Source: Deinococcus indicus (GTDB taxonomy: Bacteria > Deinococcota > Deinococci > Deinococcales > Deinococcaceae). Taken from it: a DNA stretch of 30,759 nt. Of the stretch, positions 1-9,712 are shown in pieces. The DNA lies in contig NZ_NHMK01000034.1 of the NCBI RefSeq assembly GCF_002198095.1, positions 1-30,759 of the forward strand. Direction: 5' to 3'. The first letter of the stretch is position 1, and each line of letters begins with the position of its first letter. The notes under the pieces were generated by a model. The model did no database searches and was not told the DNA's origin. It saw only the letters and a list, made by a program, of their open reading frames with translations. A program made the translations under genes and the position numbers.

Positions 1-1
1 C

Positions 2-1465
<1,464 letters not shown>

Positions 1466-1470
1466 GCCGC

Positions 1471-1552
1471 AGGCGGATGGCAGAAAGCAGATGGCAGATG
1501 GCGAATTCACGCCTCTGCCATCTGCCTTGAGCCATCTGCTATCTGCCCTGGG
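1471..1552. repeat. GGATGGCAGATGGC-family palindromic repeat, copy R1; likely bidirectional terminator
   Basis: Between the convergent stops of ftsH and frnE lies an iterated 7-mer-like repeat (GGATGGC/AGATGGC) followed by its inverted version. The segment 1479-1495 is complementary to 1531-1547 at 16 of 17 positions, and 1493-1502 is fully complementary to 1517-1526, giving nested strong hairpins. Related sequence is found inside hemW (about 16375-16406) and inside the HerA-like gene (about 20931-21030). There is no clear T-run, so termination is inferred from position and stem strength only. Confidence 0.8.
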
Positions 1553-1564
1553 CCTGCCTGTCGT

Positions 1565-2320
<756 letters not shown>

Positions 2321-2529
2321 GCCCCCATTCTCCCATGCTTTACAAAACAAAGCGAGAGCTGGCGCACAATGGCCCAGGCCGCCGCCCACACCCCCCCGGA
2401 CCATGAGACGCCGCGCCGCTCCGGGCATTCCAGACGGCAACCGACCGCCCGGAAAACGCCGTCCCAGACCGGCTGCGCTCCCCCTTTCCGGCGAATGAGG
2501 CCCTGACCTCAATTCTCACGCCCCGCAGG

Positions 2530-2535
2530 TAGAGT
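2530..2535 (+). promoter_or_regulatory. -10 box TAGAGT of the amidase gene
   Basis: TAGAGT ends 10 nt before the ATG at 2546, leaving a predicted 5' UTR of about 3 nt and no room for a ribosome site. A weak CTGACC lies upstream at a poor spacing. It fits the -10-only pattern seen at many genes in this window. Confidence 0.55.
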
Positions 2536-2545
2536 ACGGGTCAAC

Positions 2546-4318
2546 ATGAAGCTGCCTGTCATCCTCCTTTCATCTGCTCTGCTGCTGGCAGGCGCGGGTT
2601 CAGGACTGGCCCAGACCGCAGCCCCCACCGACCCCTTCCAGCGGACCGCTCCGGCCGCCGGCCGGCCCAGCGTGACCGCCCAGGCGACCGCCGCCCCCAC
2701 CGCGCCCATCACCCTGCCCGGCGTGCAGAACGCCACCTTCGGCTCGCCGCGCGCCAGCAGCCAGGGCAGCGCCACCCGCGTCGTGTTCGACCTGCCCGCC
2801 GGGGTCACGTACTCCCTGACCCCCACCTTCACGGGCCTGCGCGTGGACGTGCAGGGTGCCCGCGTGCAGCCCGCCGTGACCACGGCGCTGGGCAGCAGCG
2901 TCACCGAGTACCGCGCCGGCGGCGGACAGGCCACGCTGTTCACGCCCTTCCCGCTGTCCCTGAACGACGGCTGGAAGGCGCAGGAGGCCACCCTCGCCAC
3001 CGGCAGCCGCGTCCTGATCATCGACATCGGCGCGGGCGTCACGGGCGGCGCGCCCGGCAGCCGCGTCCTGACCAGCGCGCCCGTCACGCCCGCCGCGCAG
3101 GCCGTCCTGAACGGCCCCGGCACGCCGCTGCCCGCCGCGTCGCTGCCGGCCGCGCTGCCACCGGGCGACACCGTCCAGTCCGGCGGGAAGGTCCTGCCGC
3201 CCGCCCCCGCCCTGCCCGGCGGCGATACCGCCCGCCCCAGCGCCCTGACCGGCCGCGTTCCCGGCACACCCAGGGGCGACCTGCTGGCCCCGCCCCGCCT
3301 GGGCAAGAGCCCCGGCCAGACCCGCGTGGTGCTGGACCTGCCGCCCGGCGCGACCTACCGCATCACGCCCGGCCCCAGCGGCCTGAGCATCGAACTGACC
3401 GGCCTGAACGTCACCGCGCAGGGCGAACGCAACGCCAGCCCGGAACTGCGCGAGTGGCGTTCCGAACCCCGCGCCGGGGGCGGCGTGGTCACCCTGCTGA
3501 CCGCCGCGCCCACCACCGCCCGCAGCGGCTGGCGCGCCCAGCTGCTGCCGCCCGCCAGCGGCGACCTGCACCGCCTCGCCATCGACCTGTCGCCCGCCAT
3601 GGCCGACCTGACCCCGCTGCTGCCCGCCGAGCGGGTCGTGACGGCCGTCCCGCCGGTCCTGGCGACGCGCGGCACCGCCCTGCTGGCCCTGAGCGCCAGT
3701 TTCGTGAAACCCCGCGTGGTCATCGACCCCGGACACGGGGGCCGCGACCCCGGCGCGGTCGGACGGATCACCGAGAAGGCCGTGAACCTCGACATCGCCC
3801 TGCGGGTCCGTGACCTGCTCACGGCCGCCGGGGTGGACGTCGTCCTGACCCGCGACAGCGACCGCGAACTGCACCCGGACAAGAACACCGACCTGAAACT
3901 GCGCGCCGCGCTCGGCACCCCCGGCACCGCCCTGTTCGTCAGCATCCACGTCAACGCTCTGGAGGCCGTCAGTGCCCTGCGCGGCTACGGCATCGAGACG
4001 TGGTGGAACCCCAACCACCCGCGCAGCAGCGCCCTGGCCTCCCTGCTTCAGAGCAACATGGTTGCCCAGACCGGCGCGTTCAACCGGGGCCTGAAGAACA
4101 CCCAGTCCCTGAGCGTGCTGCGCAACAGCCGCGTGCCGGCCGCGCTCGTCGAGGTCGGGTACCTGAGCCACCCGGTCGACAGTCAGAACCTGACGGACAG
4201 CCACTACATCGACCGCGTGGCGCTGGGCATCGCGCAGGGCATCCGCGAGGCGCTCGTCAGCGGCGTGACCGCCGACGCCGACGCCAGCAGCGACCCGCTG
4301 GCCGGCACCTCCCGCTGA
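2546..4318 (+). CDS. Secreted N-acetylmuramoyl-L-alanine amidase with two AMIN-like repeats
   Basis: Amidase_3 family zinc hydrolase that cleaves the bond between MurNAc and the peptide stem, used in cell separation and wall turnover. The 590-aa protein starts with a signal peptide (MKLPVILLSSALLLAGAGSG, cut near LAQT). Two related beta-rich segments, around residues 75-110 (TRVVFDLPAGVTYSLTP) and 258-292 (TRVVLDLPPGATYRITP), look like AMIN-type envelope-targeting repeats, separated by Pro/Ala-rich linkers. The catalytic domain begins near 390: VVIDPGHGGRDPG with zinc ligand H397, E410 in the ITEKAVN segment, H468 in FVSIHVNA and E536 in VEVGYLSH. All expected catalytic residues are present, so it should be active. 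It lies between frnE (divergent) and the ATL gene (same strand, 88 nt downstream). Confidence 0.93.
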   Translation: MKLPVILLSSALLLAGAGSGLAQTAAPTDPFQRTAPAAGRPSVTAQATAAPTAPITLPGVQNATFGSPRASSQGSATRVVFDLPAGVTYSLTPTFTGLRVDVQGARVQPAVTTALGSSVTEYRAGGGQATLFTPFPLSLNDGWKAQEATLATGSRVLIIDIGAGVTGGAPGSRVLTSAPVTPAAQAVLNGPGTPLPAASLPAALPPGDTVQSGGKVLPPAPALPGGDTARPSALTGRVPGTPRGDLLAPPRLGKSPGQTRVVLDLPPGATYRITPGPSGLSIELTGLNVTAQGERNASPELREWRSEPRAGGGVVTLLTAAPTTARSGWRAQLLPPASGDLHRLAIDLSPAMADLTPLLPAERVVTAVPPVLATRGTALLALSASFVKPRVVIDPGHGGRDPGAVGRITEKAVNLDIALRVRDLLTAAGVDVVLTRDSDRELHPDKNTDLKLRAALGTPGTALFVSIHVNALEAVSALRGYGIETWWNPNHPRSSALASLLQSNMVAQTGAFNRGLKNTQSLSVLRNSRVPAALVEVGYLSHPVDSQNLTDSHYIDRVALGIAQGIREALVSGVTADADASSDPLAGTSR

Positions 4319-4393
4319 CGGCCGGATTCAGGTCCACGCCGGGGCGCAGCCCGCGTCCTGCGGCGCGCGGCGGTGAGGGCCTTCCGGCTGCGG

Positions 4394-4399
4394 CACAAT
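4394..4399 (+). promoter_or_regulatory. -10-like box CACAAT of the ATL gene
   Basis: CACAAT ends 7 nt before the ATG at 4407, the spacing expected when transcription starts at or next to the start codon. This favours 4407 over the in-frame ATG at 4398, which would overlap the -10 box. Confidence 0.5.
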
Positions 4400-4406
4400 G
4401 GGGGGC

Positions 4407-4784
4407 ATGACCGACCCCGCCCAGATCGCCCCGGCCTTCCGTGACCGCGTGCTGGCCCTGGTGGCCCGCATTCCCGAGGGCCACGTCATGACTTACGGGC
4501 AGCTGGCGCTGCTGGCCGGGCAGCCCGGCGCGGCGCGGCAGGCGGGTTTCGTGATGAACTCGCTGGTGGGCGGCGTCAGCGCGGACGGCACCGGGCTGCC
4601 CTGGCACCGCGTGATCAACGCGCAGGGCCGCGTCAGCACCCACAAGGTGGGGTTCGGAGACATGCAGGAGGCGCTGCTGCGAGCCGAGGGGGTGCCGCTG
4701 GACGCCACGGGCCGCTGCGACCTCGCCGCGCGGCAGTGGTGGCCGCCCGAGGACCGCGCCGCCCCGCCCGCACCGCTGCTGTAA
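4407..4784 (+). CDS. Alkyltransferase-like protein (ATL), MGMT-fold DNA-lesion binder
   Basis: Small (125 aa) protein of the O6-alkylguanine DNA alkyltransferase fold. The helix-turn-helix and Asn-hinge region is clear: IPEGHVMTYGQLALLAG, then GFVMNSL. Where true alkyltransferases have PCHRV, this protein has PWHRV (W66 replaces the acceptor Cys), the defining feature of ATL proteins, which bind O6-alkylguanine and channel it to nucleotide excision repair without repairing it directly. The ATG at 4407 is preferred because it is correctly spaced from a CACAAT -10 box; an in-frame ATG at 4398 would add only MGG. The stop codon TAA is completed by the first base of a MITE-like element (4784-4940). 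Confidence 0.9.
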   Translation: MTDPAQIAPAFRDRVLALVARIPEGHVMTYGQLALLAGQPGAARQAGFVMNSLVGGVSADGTGLPWHRVINAQGRVSTHKVGFGDMQEALLRAEGVPLDATGRCDLAARQWWPPEDRAAPPAPLL

Positions 4785-4940
4785 TACGGATTCCGTTTGT
4801 TTCGCCAACAATCCGGAACCGCACCGGATTGCCGGCTCCACGTCCGGAACCCGTTTCTCTCCTTCTCTGCGGGGCAGCTCTACGAGTCGCATCCGCTCGG
4901 ATTGAACGGGCCTTGCAGCCCATTCAATCGGAATCCGTAT
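4784..4940 (+). mobile_element. MITE-like element, copy A, with perfect 12-bp terminal inverted repeats
   Basis: A 157-bp non-coding element begins ATACGGATTCCG and ends CGGAATCCGTAT, exact reverse complements; extending inward, 15 of 16 positions pair. Inside are a hairpin ATCCGG...CCGGAT (about 4810-4830) and, near the 3' end, a larger hairpin GATTGAA...TTCAATC around GGGC...GCCC (about 4900-4928). A related 123-bp copy lies at 14396-14518. No ORF is credible inside. The first A of the element is the third base of the TAA stop of the ATL gene. Small non-coding repeats are known in D. radiodurans; whether this is one of those families cannot be told here. Confidence 0.85.
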
Positions 4941-5026
4941 AACCGTGTCGGGCCGGGCCGCCGCTCACGTCCGGGCATGAAGGAAACCACCGGCCTGCCC
5001 TCCCACATGTCCCGGCGGGCCGGTCG

Positions 5027-5032
5027 TATGCT
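5027..5032 (+). promoter_or_regulatory. -10 box TATGCT of the cytochrome c gene
   Basis: TATGCT followed by exactly 6 nt (CGGATC) and ATG at 5039, with no ribosome-binding site. This predicts a leaderless mRNA. Confidence 0.65.
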
Positions 5033-5038
5033 CGGATC

Positions 5039-5650
5039 ATGAACAGACGAACGCAACGCGAAGCGGGCGACGTGACCTCCTGGGCGCTGGGCGTCACGGC
5101 CGGACTGGTGCTGGGCGTGACCCTGCTGATCGCCACGCCCCGCCTGATGGCCCCGGCCACCACCGCCGAGGAGACCACCACCAGCGCGACCACCCGCGAC
5201 GCGGCCGCGCAGGCCGAATCGGCCGGTGCGCAGGAGGCCGCCAGCCAGGGCACGGCCGGGCAGCCGGAGGGTGGGATGCAGCAGGAAGGCGCCGCCGCTG
5301 AGGCCAGCGCCGAGGGTGAGGGCGAGGCCGCTTCGGGCGAGGCGGCCACGGAGGAGGCCGCCGGGGATGCCGCGACGGAAGCCGCCGCCGGGAACGCCGA
5401 GGCCGGGCAGACCGTGTACGTGGGCAACTGCGCCGCCTGCCACGGCCCGAACGGTCAGGGACAGATCGGCCCCAGCCTGGTCGGCGAGGACGGCCCCAAG
5501 GGCTGGACGCTCGCTCAGTTCACCGCCACCCTGCGGGAAGGCAAGACGCCGGACCGTCAGCTGAGCGCCGCCATGCCCCGCTACGCCGAGACGCAGATCA
5601 GCGACGAGCAGATCGCGGACCTCCAGGCGTACATCAAGACCCTGAACTGA
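5039..5650 (+). CDS. Membrane-anchored class I cytochrome c
   Basis: 203-aa electron-transfer protein, probably facing the periplasm. Residues about 13-35 (TSWALGVTAGLVLGVTLLIA) form a single uncleaved membrane anchor. Residues about 40-120 are a low-complexity Ala/Glu/Gly/Thr linker. The C-terminal domain has one haem-attachment motif CAACH (residues 131-135) and a likely axial Met in SAAMPRY (M179), followed by the terminal helix SDEQIADLQAYIKTLN. The domain size fits a mono-haem cytochrome c of the c551/c552 or caa3-linked type; the exact partner is unknown. The ATG at 5039 is placed 6 nt after a TATGCT -10 box. The 3' end overlaps the convergent LysR gene by 17 nt. Confidence 0.92.
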   Translation: MNRRTQREAGDVTSWALGVTAGLVLGVTLLIATPRLMAPATTAEETTTSATTRDAAAQAESAGAQEAASQGTAGQPEGGMQQEGAAAEASAEGEGEAASGEAATEEAAGDAATEAAAGNAEAGQTVYVGNCAACHGPNGQGQIGPSLVGEDGPKGWTLAQFTATLREGKTPDRQLSAAMPRYAETQISDEQIADLQAYIKTLN

Positions 5651-6545
5651 CCCCCAGCGCCGCCGCCCGGTCCCGCAGCGCCCCGGTCAGGCCCTGCAGG
5701 TCCGGGCGGTCCGCATCCGCCGCGCGGGTCAGCAGGGCCCAGCGGGCGGAGGGCATCGCGCCGCCCAGGCCCGGCACCTCGGCCACCTGCCCGGACCTCA
5801 GGGCCTCCAGGGCGGCCCAGCGGGGCACCAGACTGGCCCCCACGCCCAGCCCGACCGCCTGCACGACCGCCGTCAGATCCGGCGCGGTCAGCGCGGCCTG
5901 CGCCGCGAAACGTGTGTCCAGCACGCTGACGAAGCAGCGGCGGGTGGTGGGGACCTCGACGCTGTAACTCACCCACGGGCGGGCGTTCAGCCACCCCCCC
6001 AGCGCCGCCCGGTCGGCGGGGGCCGCCTCCCAGTTCCCTGGCACGATCAACGTGAACGGCACGTCCGCGACCGGCGTTCCCAGCAGCGCGCGGTCCTCGG
6101 GCACGCGGTCCACGAGAACTGCGTCCAGGCTGCCCTCGCGCAGCCCGGCCAGCAGCGCCGCGTCCGCTGCGAACGTCAGGTGCAGCGGGCCAGTGTCTCC
6201 TTCCCGCAGCCTGCCGGTCAGGGCCGGGAGCAGCACCCGCAGCACGTCCGCCGGGCCGCCCACCCGCAGCGGCACCGTTCCGGGGACGCGCCCCCGCAGG
6301 GTCCGGTCGGCCGCGTGCAGCTGATCGACCCCCGCGGCCACCTGCGCGTACAGCAGTTTGCCCCGCTCGGTCGGCTGCATGCCGCGCGGCGTGCGCCGGA
6401 ACAGCGGCTCGCCCACCCGCGCCTCCAGCGCCGCGATCTGCGCGCTCACGGCGGGCTGCGTCAGGTGCCGCTCACGGGCTGCGCCGCTCACGCTGCCCGC
6501 GCGGTACACCGCCACGAACACCCGGAACAGTTCCAGCGAGGCCAT
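5634..6545 (-). CDS. LysR-family transcriptional regulator
   Basis: 303-aa LysR-type regulator. The N-terminal winged helix-turn-helix is typical: FRVFVAVYRAGSVSGAARE, then LTQPAVSAQIAALE and GEPLFRRTPRGMQPTERG. The C-terminal half is the periplasmic-binding-protein-like effector domain. LysR proteins usually control a divergent neighbour, which here is the SAM methyltransferase at 6617, 71 nt away, so that gene is the first target to consider (inference). Upstream of the ATG, TATAAC lies 8 nt away as a possible -10. The 3' end overlaps the cytochrome c gene by 17 nt. Confidence 0.93.
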   Translation of the reverse strand: MASLELFRVFVAVYRAGSVSGAARERHLTQPAVSAQIAALEARVGEPLFRRTPRGMQPTERGKLLYAQVAAGVDQLHAADRTLRGRVPGTVPLRVGGPADVLRVLLPALTGRLREGDTGPLHLTFAADAALLAGLREGSLDAVLVDRVPEDRALLGTPVADVPFTLIVPGNWEAAPADRAALGGWLNARPWVSYSVEVPTTRRCFVSVLDTRFAAQAALTAPDLTAVVQAVGLGVGASLVPRWAALEALRSGQVAEVPGLGGAMPSARWALLTRAADADRPDLQGLTGALRDRAAALGVSSGS

Positions 6546-6604
6546 CAGCGTCCGTTATACCCCCACCTGCCCCGCGTGATTGGCGCGCCGGGCGGGTGGG
6601 GGCG

Positions 6605-6610
6605 CACCAT
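6605..6610 (+). promoter_or_regulatory. -10-like box CACCAT of the methyltransferase gene
   Basis: CACCAT ends 6 nt before the ATG at 6617, the same geometry as the clearer TANNNT boxes in this window. With a C in the first position it is a weaker match. It would place the LysR and methyltransferase promoters back to back in 71 nt. Confidence 0.4.
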
Positions 6611-6616
6611 GCGGGC

Positions 6617-7387
6617 ATGACCGACCGCAGCGCCGCGCAGTTCAACGCCCACGCCGACCGCTACGCCACCAGCGAGGTCCACCGCGCCGGACCCAGCCTG
6701 CCCGTCCTGCTGCGCCTCGCCGCGCCCAGCCGCGAGGACCGCGCGCTGGACGTGGCGACCGGCACCGGCAACACCGCGCTGGCCCTGGCTCCGTCCGTGC
6801 AGGCCGTGACCGGGGTGGACGTGGCCGGGGCCATGCTGACCCACGCCCGCGACCGGGCCGCCCGCGAGGAACTGGGCAACGTCACCTTCAGGTCCGGGGA
6901 CGCCGAGGCCCTGCCGTTCCCGGACGGAACCTTCACGCTGGTCACGTCCCGGCACGCCCCCCACCACTTCACGCACCTGGACCGCTTCCTAGCGGAGGCG
7001 TGGCGGGTCCTGCGGCCCGGCGGGCGGCTGGTGATCGCCGATCAGATCAGTCCCACGCCCGACCTGCAGGCCTGGACCGACACGTATCAGCGTCTGCGTG
7101 ACCCCAGTCATCATGCGCAGCGGCCCATACAGGACTGGCAGGCTCTGAGCGCCGCCGCCGGATTCACCTGGACCACGCACGAGGTCGCGCCGTACAGGCT
7201 GCCCTTCGGGTGGTGGACCGCCCAGAGCGGCTGCACGCCCACCACGGTCGCGGCGCTGCGTGCCCACGCCGCAACCCTCGGCCGCGCGCAGGCGCAGGAG
7301 GCGGGACTGATCCTGGATGGGAACGGTCAGCTGACCGCGCACCACGAACCCATGCTGGTCGTGCGCCTGGACCGCCACGGTCGCTGA
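6617..7387 (+). CDS. Class I SAM-dependent methyltransferase (UbiE/Methyltransf_11-like)
   Basis: 256-aa methyltransferase with the Rossmann-like SAM fold: motif I ALDVATGTGNTALALA near residue 45, an acidic ribose contact in VTGVDVAGAML, and the post-I segment RSGDAEALPFPDGTFTLVTS, followed by the WRVLRPGGRLVIAD strand. The C-terminal part (HAQRPIQDWQALSAAAGF) resembles small-molecule methylases annotated near UbiE. The substrate is unknown. The start chosen is MTDRSAAQF at 6617; the open frame extends to 6596 but would only add a non-conserved MGAHHAG. It is divergent from a LysR regulator that may control it. It is not the quinone methylase, because a better MenG candidate is present at 9713-10435. 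Confidence 0.88.
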   Translation: MTDRSAAQFNAHADRYATSEVHRAGPSLPVLLRLAAPSREDRALDVATGTGNTALALAPSVQAVTGVDVAGAMLTHARDRAAREELGNVTFRSGDAEALPFPDGTFTLVTSRHAPHHFTHLDRFLAEAWRVLRPGGRLVIADQISPTPDLQAWTDTYQRLRDPSHHAQRPIQDWQALSAAAGFTWTTHEVAPYRLPFGWWTAQSGCTPTTVAALRAHAATLGRAQAQEAGLILDGNGQLTAHHEPMLVVRLDRHGR

Positions 7388-7456
7388 CCGCCCCCGCGCC
7401 CGTCAAGCGCACCTGCGGCCCGCACTCCGGGTGCGTTGCCGTACGCTGCGTATCTC

Positions 7457-9268
7457 GTGACCCAGTCCTCGCTGCCTGCCCGTGACCTGTGGCGCACCCT
7501 GCGCCTGACCCTGCCGGACCTGTGGCGCGCCCAGCCGCTCGTCACGGCGGGCCTGTTCCTGAGCGGCGCGGCGCAGGGCGCGCTGCCCGCCGTGACCATC
7601 CTGATCGGCAAGTGGACCGTGGACGGCGTGAGCGGCCTGCTGGCCGGGCAGAGCGTGAACCTCCCGGCGCTGGCAGTCGCGTGGGTCGGCGCGGCGCTGC
7701 TGACGCAGGTGACCGTGACCCTCACGCAGGTCATGCAGGGCGTCGCCGCCGACCACTACACCCTGCACGTGAACCAGCGCCTGATGCGCCGCATGACCGA
7801 ATTGCAGGGTCTGGACGTGCTGGAAGACCCGCAGTTCCACGATGACATCGAGGTGCTCCAGGGCGGCGCGAGTCACCGGCCGCTGAACCTGCTGTCCACG
7901 CTGGTGTACGCGCTGCGCGGGCTGGTGGCGGCCGTCAGCGTGGCGGCCACCCTCCTGCTGGTCGGGTGGTGGGTGCCGCTGGTGGTCGTGGCGGGGCTGC
8001 TGCCGCTGCTGTCCCGGCAGATGCAGTTCTACCGGCTGGGCTGGAGCCTGTTCATCCAGAACACCCCCGAGGCGCGCGAGGTGAACTACCTGTCCCGCGT
8101 GGCGCTGCGCCACGAGTACGCCAAGGAGGTCCGCCTGTACGGCCTCGCACCACACCTGCAACGCGAGGCGCTGACCCGGACCCGCGCGTACCAGGACACC
8201 CTGCGCGCCCAGCGCACCCGCGGCCTGCTGGCCCTGCTGCCCTTCGAGGCGCTGTCGCTGCTGGTCACCGGGGGTCTGTTCGCATTCGTGGTCGCGCAGG
8301 CACAGGCCGGGCGGGTCGGGGCCGGCAGCGTGGCACTGGTGATCACGGCGCTGGCCGCCCTGCGCCAGGAACTGAGCCGCCTGACCGAACTGAGCAGCAA
8401 CGGCACGCAGCACCTGAACTGGTTCGCCAAACTGCACGCCTTCCTGAACGCGCCCGGCGGCGTGCAGAGCCCCGCGCAGCCGCGCCCGCTGCCCGCAGAC
8501 GGCGCCATCACCCTGGAAAACGTGAGCTTCGCGTACCGCGACCAGCCGCCCGCGCTGCGGGACGTGACCCTGACCATCCCCGCCGGGCAGACCGTCGCCA
8601 TCGTCGGCGAAAACGGCGCGGGCAAGAGCACCCTGATCAAACTGCTCCTGCGCTACTACGACCCCACCGCCGGCCGCATCCTGATCGGCACGGGCGCCAC
8701 ACAGACCGACCTGCGCGACCTCGACCTGAACGACTGGCGCGCGGGTGTCGCCGCCGTGTTCCAGGACTTCGCCCGCTTCGAATGGACGCTGCGCGAGAAC
8801 GTCCTCCTGGGGCAGCCGCAGGACGACGCCCGCCTGAACGCCGCCGTGCAGGGCAGCGGCCTGAACACCGTCCTGACGGACACCCGCACGCTCGACACCC
8901 GCCTCGGGCAGGCGTTCGGCGGCGCGGACCTCTCCGGCGGCCAGTGGCAGAAACTCGCCACCGCCCGCGCCCTGTACAGAGACGCCCGCATCCTGATCCT
9001 CGACGAACCCACCGCCGCCCTCGACCCCCGCAGCGAGGCCGAAGTGTTCGACACCTTCGCCGCCCTGGCACGCGGCCGCACCACCCTGCTCGTCACGCAC
9101 CGCCTCGGCAGCGTCCTGATGGCCGACCGGATCCTCGTCATGAAAGCCGGACAGATCATCGAGGACGGCACCCACACCGCCCTCCTCGCGCGCGGCGGCG
9201 AATACGCCGACCTGTGGGACCTCCAGGCCCGCCAGTACGAGGACCAGGCGGAACCCGCGCTGGCCTGA
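7457..9268 (+). CDS. ABC transporter, fused permease and ATPase (type IV exporter fold)
   Basis: 603-aa half-transporter. Residues 1 to about 320 contain several hydrophobic segments (for example VAAVSVAATLLLVGWWVPLVVVAG around 155-180 and [14 protein letters not shown] around 268-282). The nucleotide-binding domain follows: Walker A GENGAGKST (384-392), Q-loop VFQDF, signature LSGGQ (492-496), Walker B ILILDEP (D516, E517) and switch His in LVTHRLGS. It is expected to work as a homo- or heterodimer and export lipids, peptides or drugs; the substrate is not evident. The start is taken as GTG at 7457 rather than the upstream TTG at 7436, because TACGCT (7442-7447) is placed as a -10 box. The TM2 gene begins 80 nt downstream and may share the transcript. 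Confidence 0.9.
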   Translation: MTQSSLPARDLWRTLRLTLPDLWRAQPLVTAGLFLSGAAQGALPAVTILIGKWTVDGVSGLLAGQSVNLPALAVAWVGAALLTQVTVTLTQVMQGVAADHYTLHVNQRLMRRMTELQGLDVLEDPQFHDDIEVLQGGASHRPLNLLSTLVYALRGLVAAVSVAATLLLVGWWVPLVVVAGLLPLLSRQMQFYRLGWSLFIQNTPEAREVNYLSRVALRHEYAKEVRLYGLAPHLQREALTRTRAYQDTLRAQRTRGLLALLPFEALSLLVTGGLFAFVVAQAQAGRVGAGSVALVITALAALRQELSRLTELSSNGTQHLNWFAKLHAFLNAPGGVQSPAQPRPLPADGAITLENVSFAYRDQPPALRDVTLTIPAGQTVAIVGENGAGKSTLIKLLLRYYDPTAGRILIGTGATQTDLRDLDLNDWRAGVAAVFQDFARFEWTLRENVLLGQPQDDARLNAAVQGSGLNTVLTDTRTLDTRLGQAFGGADLSGGQWQKLATARALYRDARILILDEPTAALDPRSEAEVFDTFAALARGRTTLLVTHRLGSVLMADRILVMKAGQIIEDGTHTALLARGGEYADLWDLQARQYEDQAEPALA

Positions 9269-9307
9269 AGGTCAGGGCGGCCAATACACCCATTAGGGGT
9301 AATGCAC

Positions 9308-9352
9308 ATGAGGCAAGCTCACAAATCGCAACCCTCTCGCCTGAACTCATGA
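9308..9352 (+). CDS. Possible 14-codon leader peptide overlapping the TM2 gene start
   Basis: A short ORF (MRQAHKSQPSRLNS) has a well spaced AGGGG site 8 nt upstream (9295-9299). Its stop overlaps the start of the TM2 gene as ATGA at 9349-9352. The TM2 ATG itself has no ribosome site and no -10 box in the leaderless position, so translational coupling from this small ORF would explain how it is translated. An in-frame ATG at 9302 would add two residues. This is inference from sequence signals; conservation is unknown. Confidence 0.4.
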   Translation: MRQAHKSQPSRLNS

Positions 9353-9660
9353 CCACAGAACAGACGGCCGTCGCACAACAAATGTTCATGTCCCAGAAGA
9401 AGGACAAGACCACGTACCTTATCCTTGCGCTTCTTCTGGGCGGCTTGGGTGTCCATCAATTCTACGTCGGCAATACGACTGCAGGAGTTCTGTACCTACT
9501 CTTCTGCTGGACGTTCATTCCCGCGATTCTTGCACTTATTGACGCAATCGCCCACCAGAAGAAAGTCGAGAGCGCCAACATGGAAATTGCACAGCGCCTG
9601 TCAGTGACCATGGGTGTTCCGGCTCACGAGATGATGAAACTGGCTATGGTCAGCAGCTGA
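9349..9660 (+). CDS. TM2-domain membrane protein
   Basis: 103-aa protein with the TM2 module: two transmembrane helices (YLILALLLGGLGVHQFYVG and VLYLLFCWTFIPAILALIDA) joined by a short polar turn, with the family features GGLGVHQFYVG and the acidic residue in LIDAI. The N-terminus (MTTEQTAVAQQMFMSQKKDK) and the C-terminus are polar. TM2 proteins are widespread and mostly of unknown function. Codon use is clearly less GC-rich than in all neighbours, with many A- and T-ending codons, suggesting acquisition or unusual expression. The start overlaps the stop of a 14-codon ORF. A shared hairpin separates it from convergent menG. Confidence 0.85.
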   Translation: MTTEQTAVAQQMFMSQKKDKTTYLILALLLGGLGVHQFYVGNTTAGVLYLLFCWTFIPAILALIDAIAHQKKVESANMEIAQRLSVTMGVPAHEMMKLAMVSS

Positions 9661-9678
9661 CTCCAACCTGACTTCATC

Positions 9679-9709
9679 AGTGGCGCGGCGCAGAACAGGC
9701 CGCGCCACT
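9679..9709. terminator. Shared hairpin between TM2 gene and menG
   Basis: Perfect 11-bp inverted repeat AGTGGCGCGGC / GCCGCGCCACT with a 9-nt loop, lying between two convergent genes. There is no strong T-run on either strand, so it is probably a bidirectional transcript-end or stability structure. Confidence 0.75.
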
Positions 9710-9712
9710 GAA

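Noticed and set aside
4257..4892. Minus-strand ORF whose N-terminus matches part of another ORF at 14219-15397 (LVELPRREG...RVPDVEP)
   Set aside because: The shared peptide is simply the translation of the two MITE copies; both ORFs otherwise run antisense to real genes (ATL and lpd).
6617..7387. SAM methyltransferase as the quinone methylase MenG/UbiE
   Set aside because: The protein at 9713-10435 has the specific UbiE signatures; this one has only the general methyltransferase motifs.
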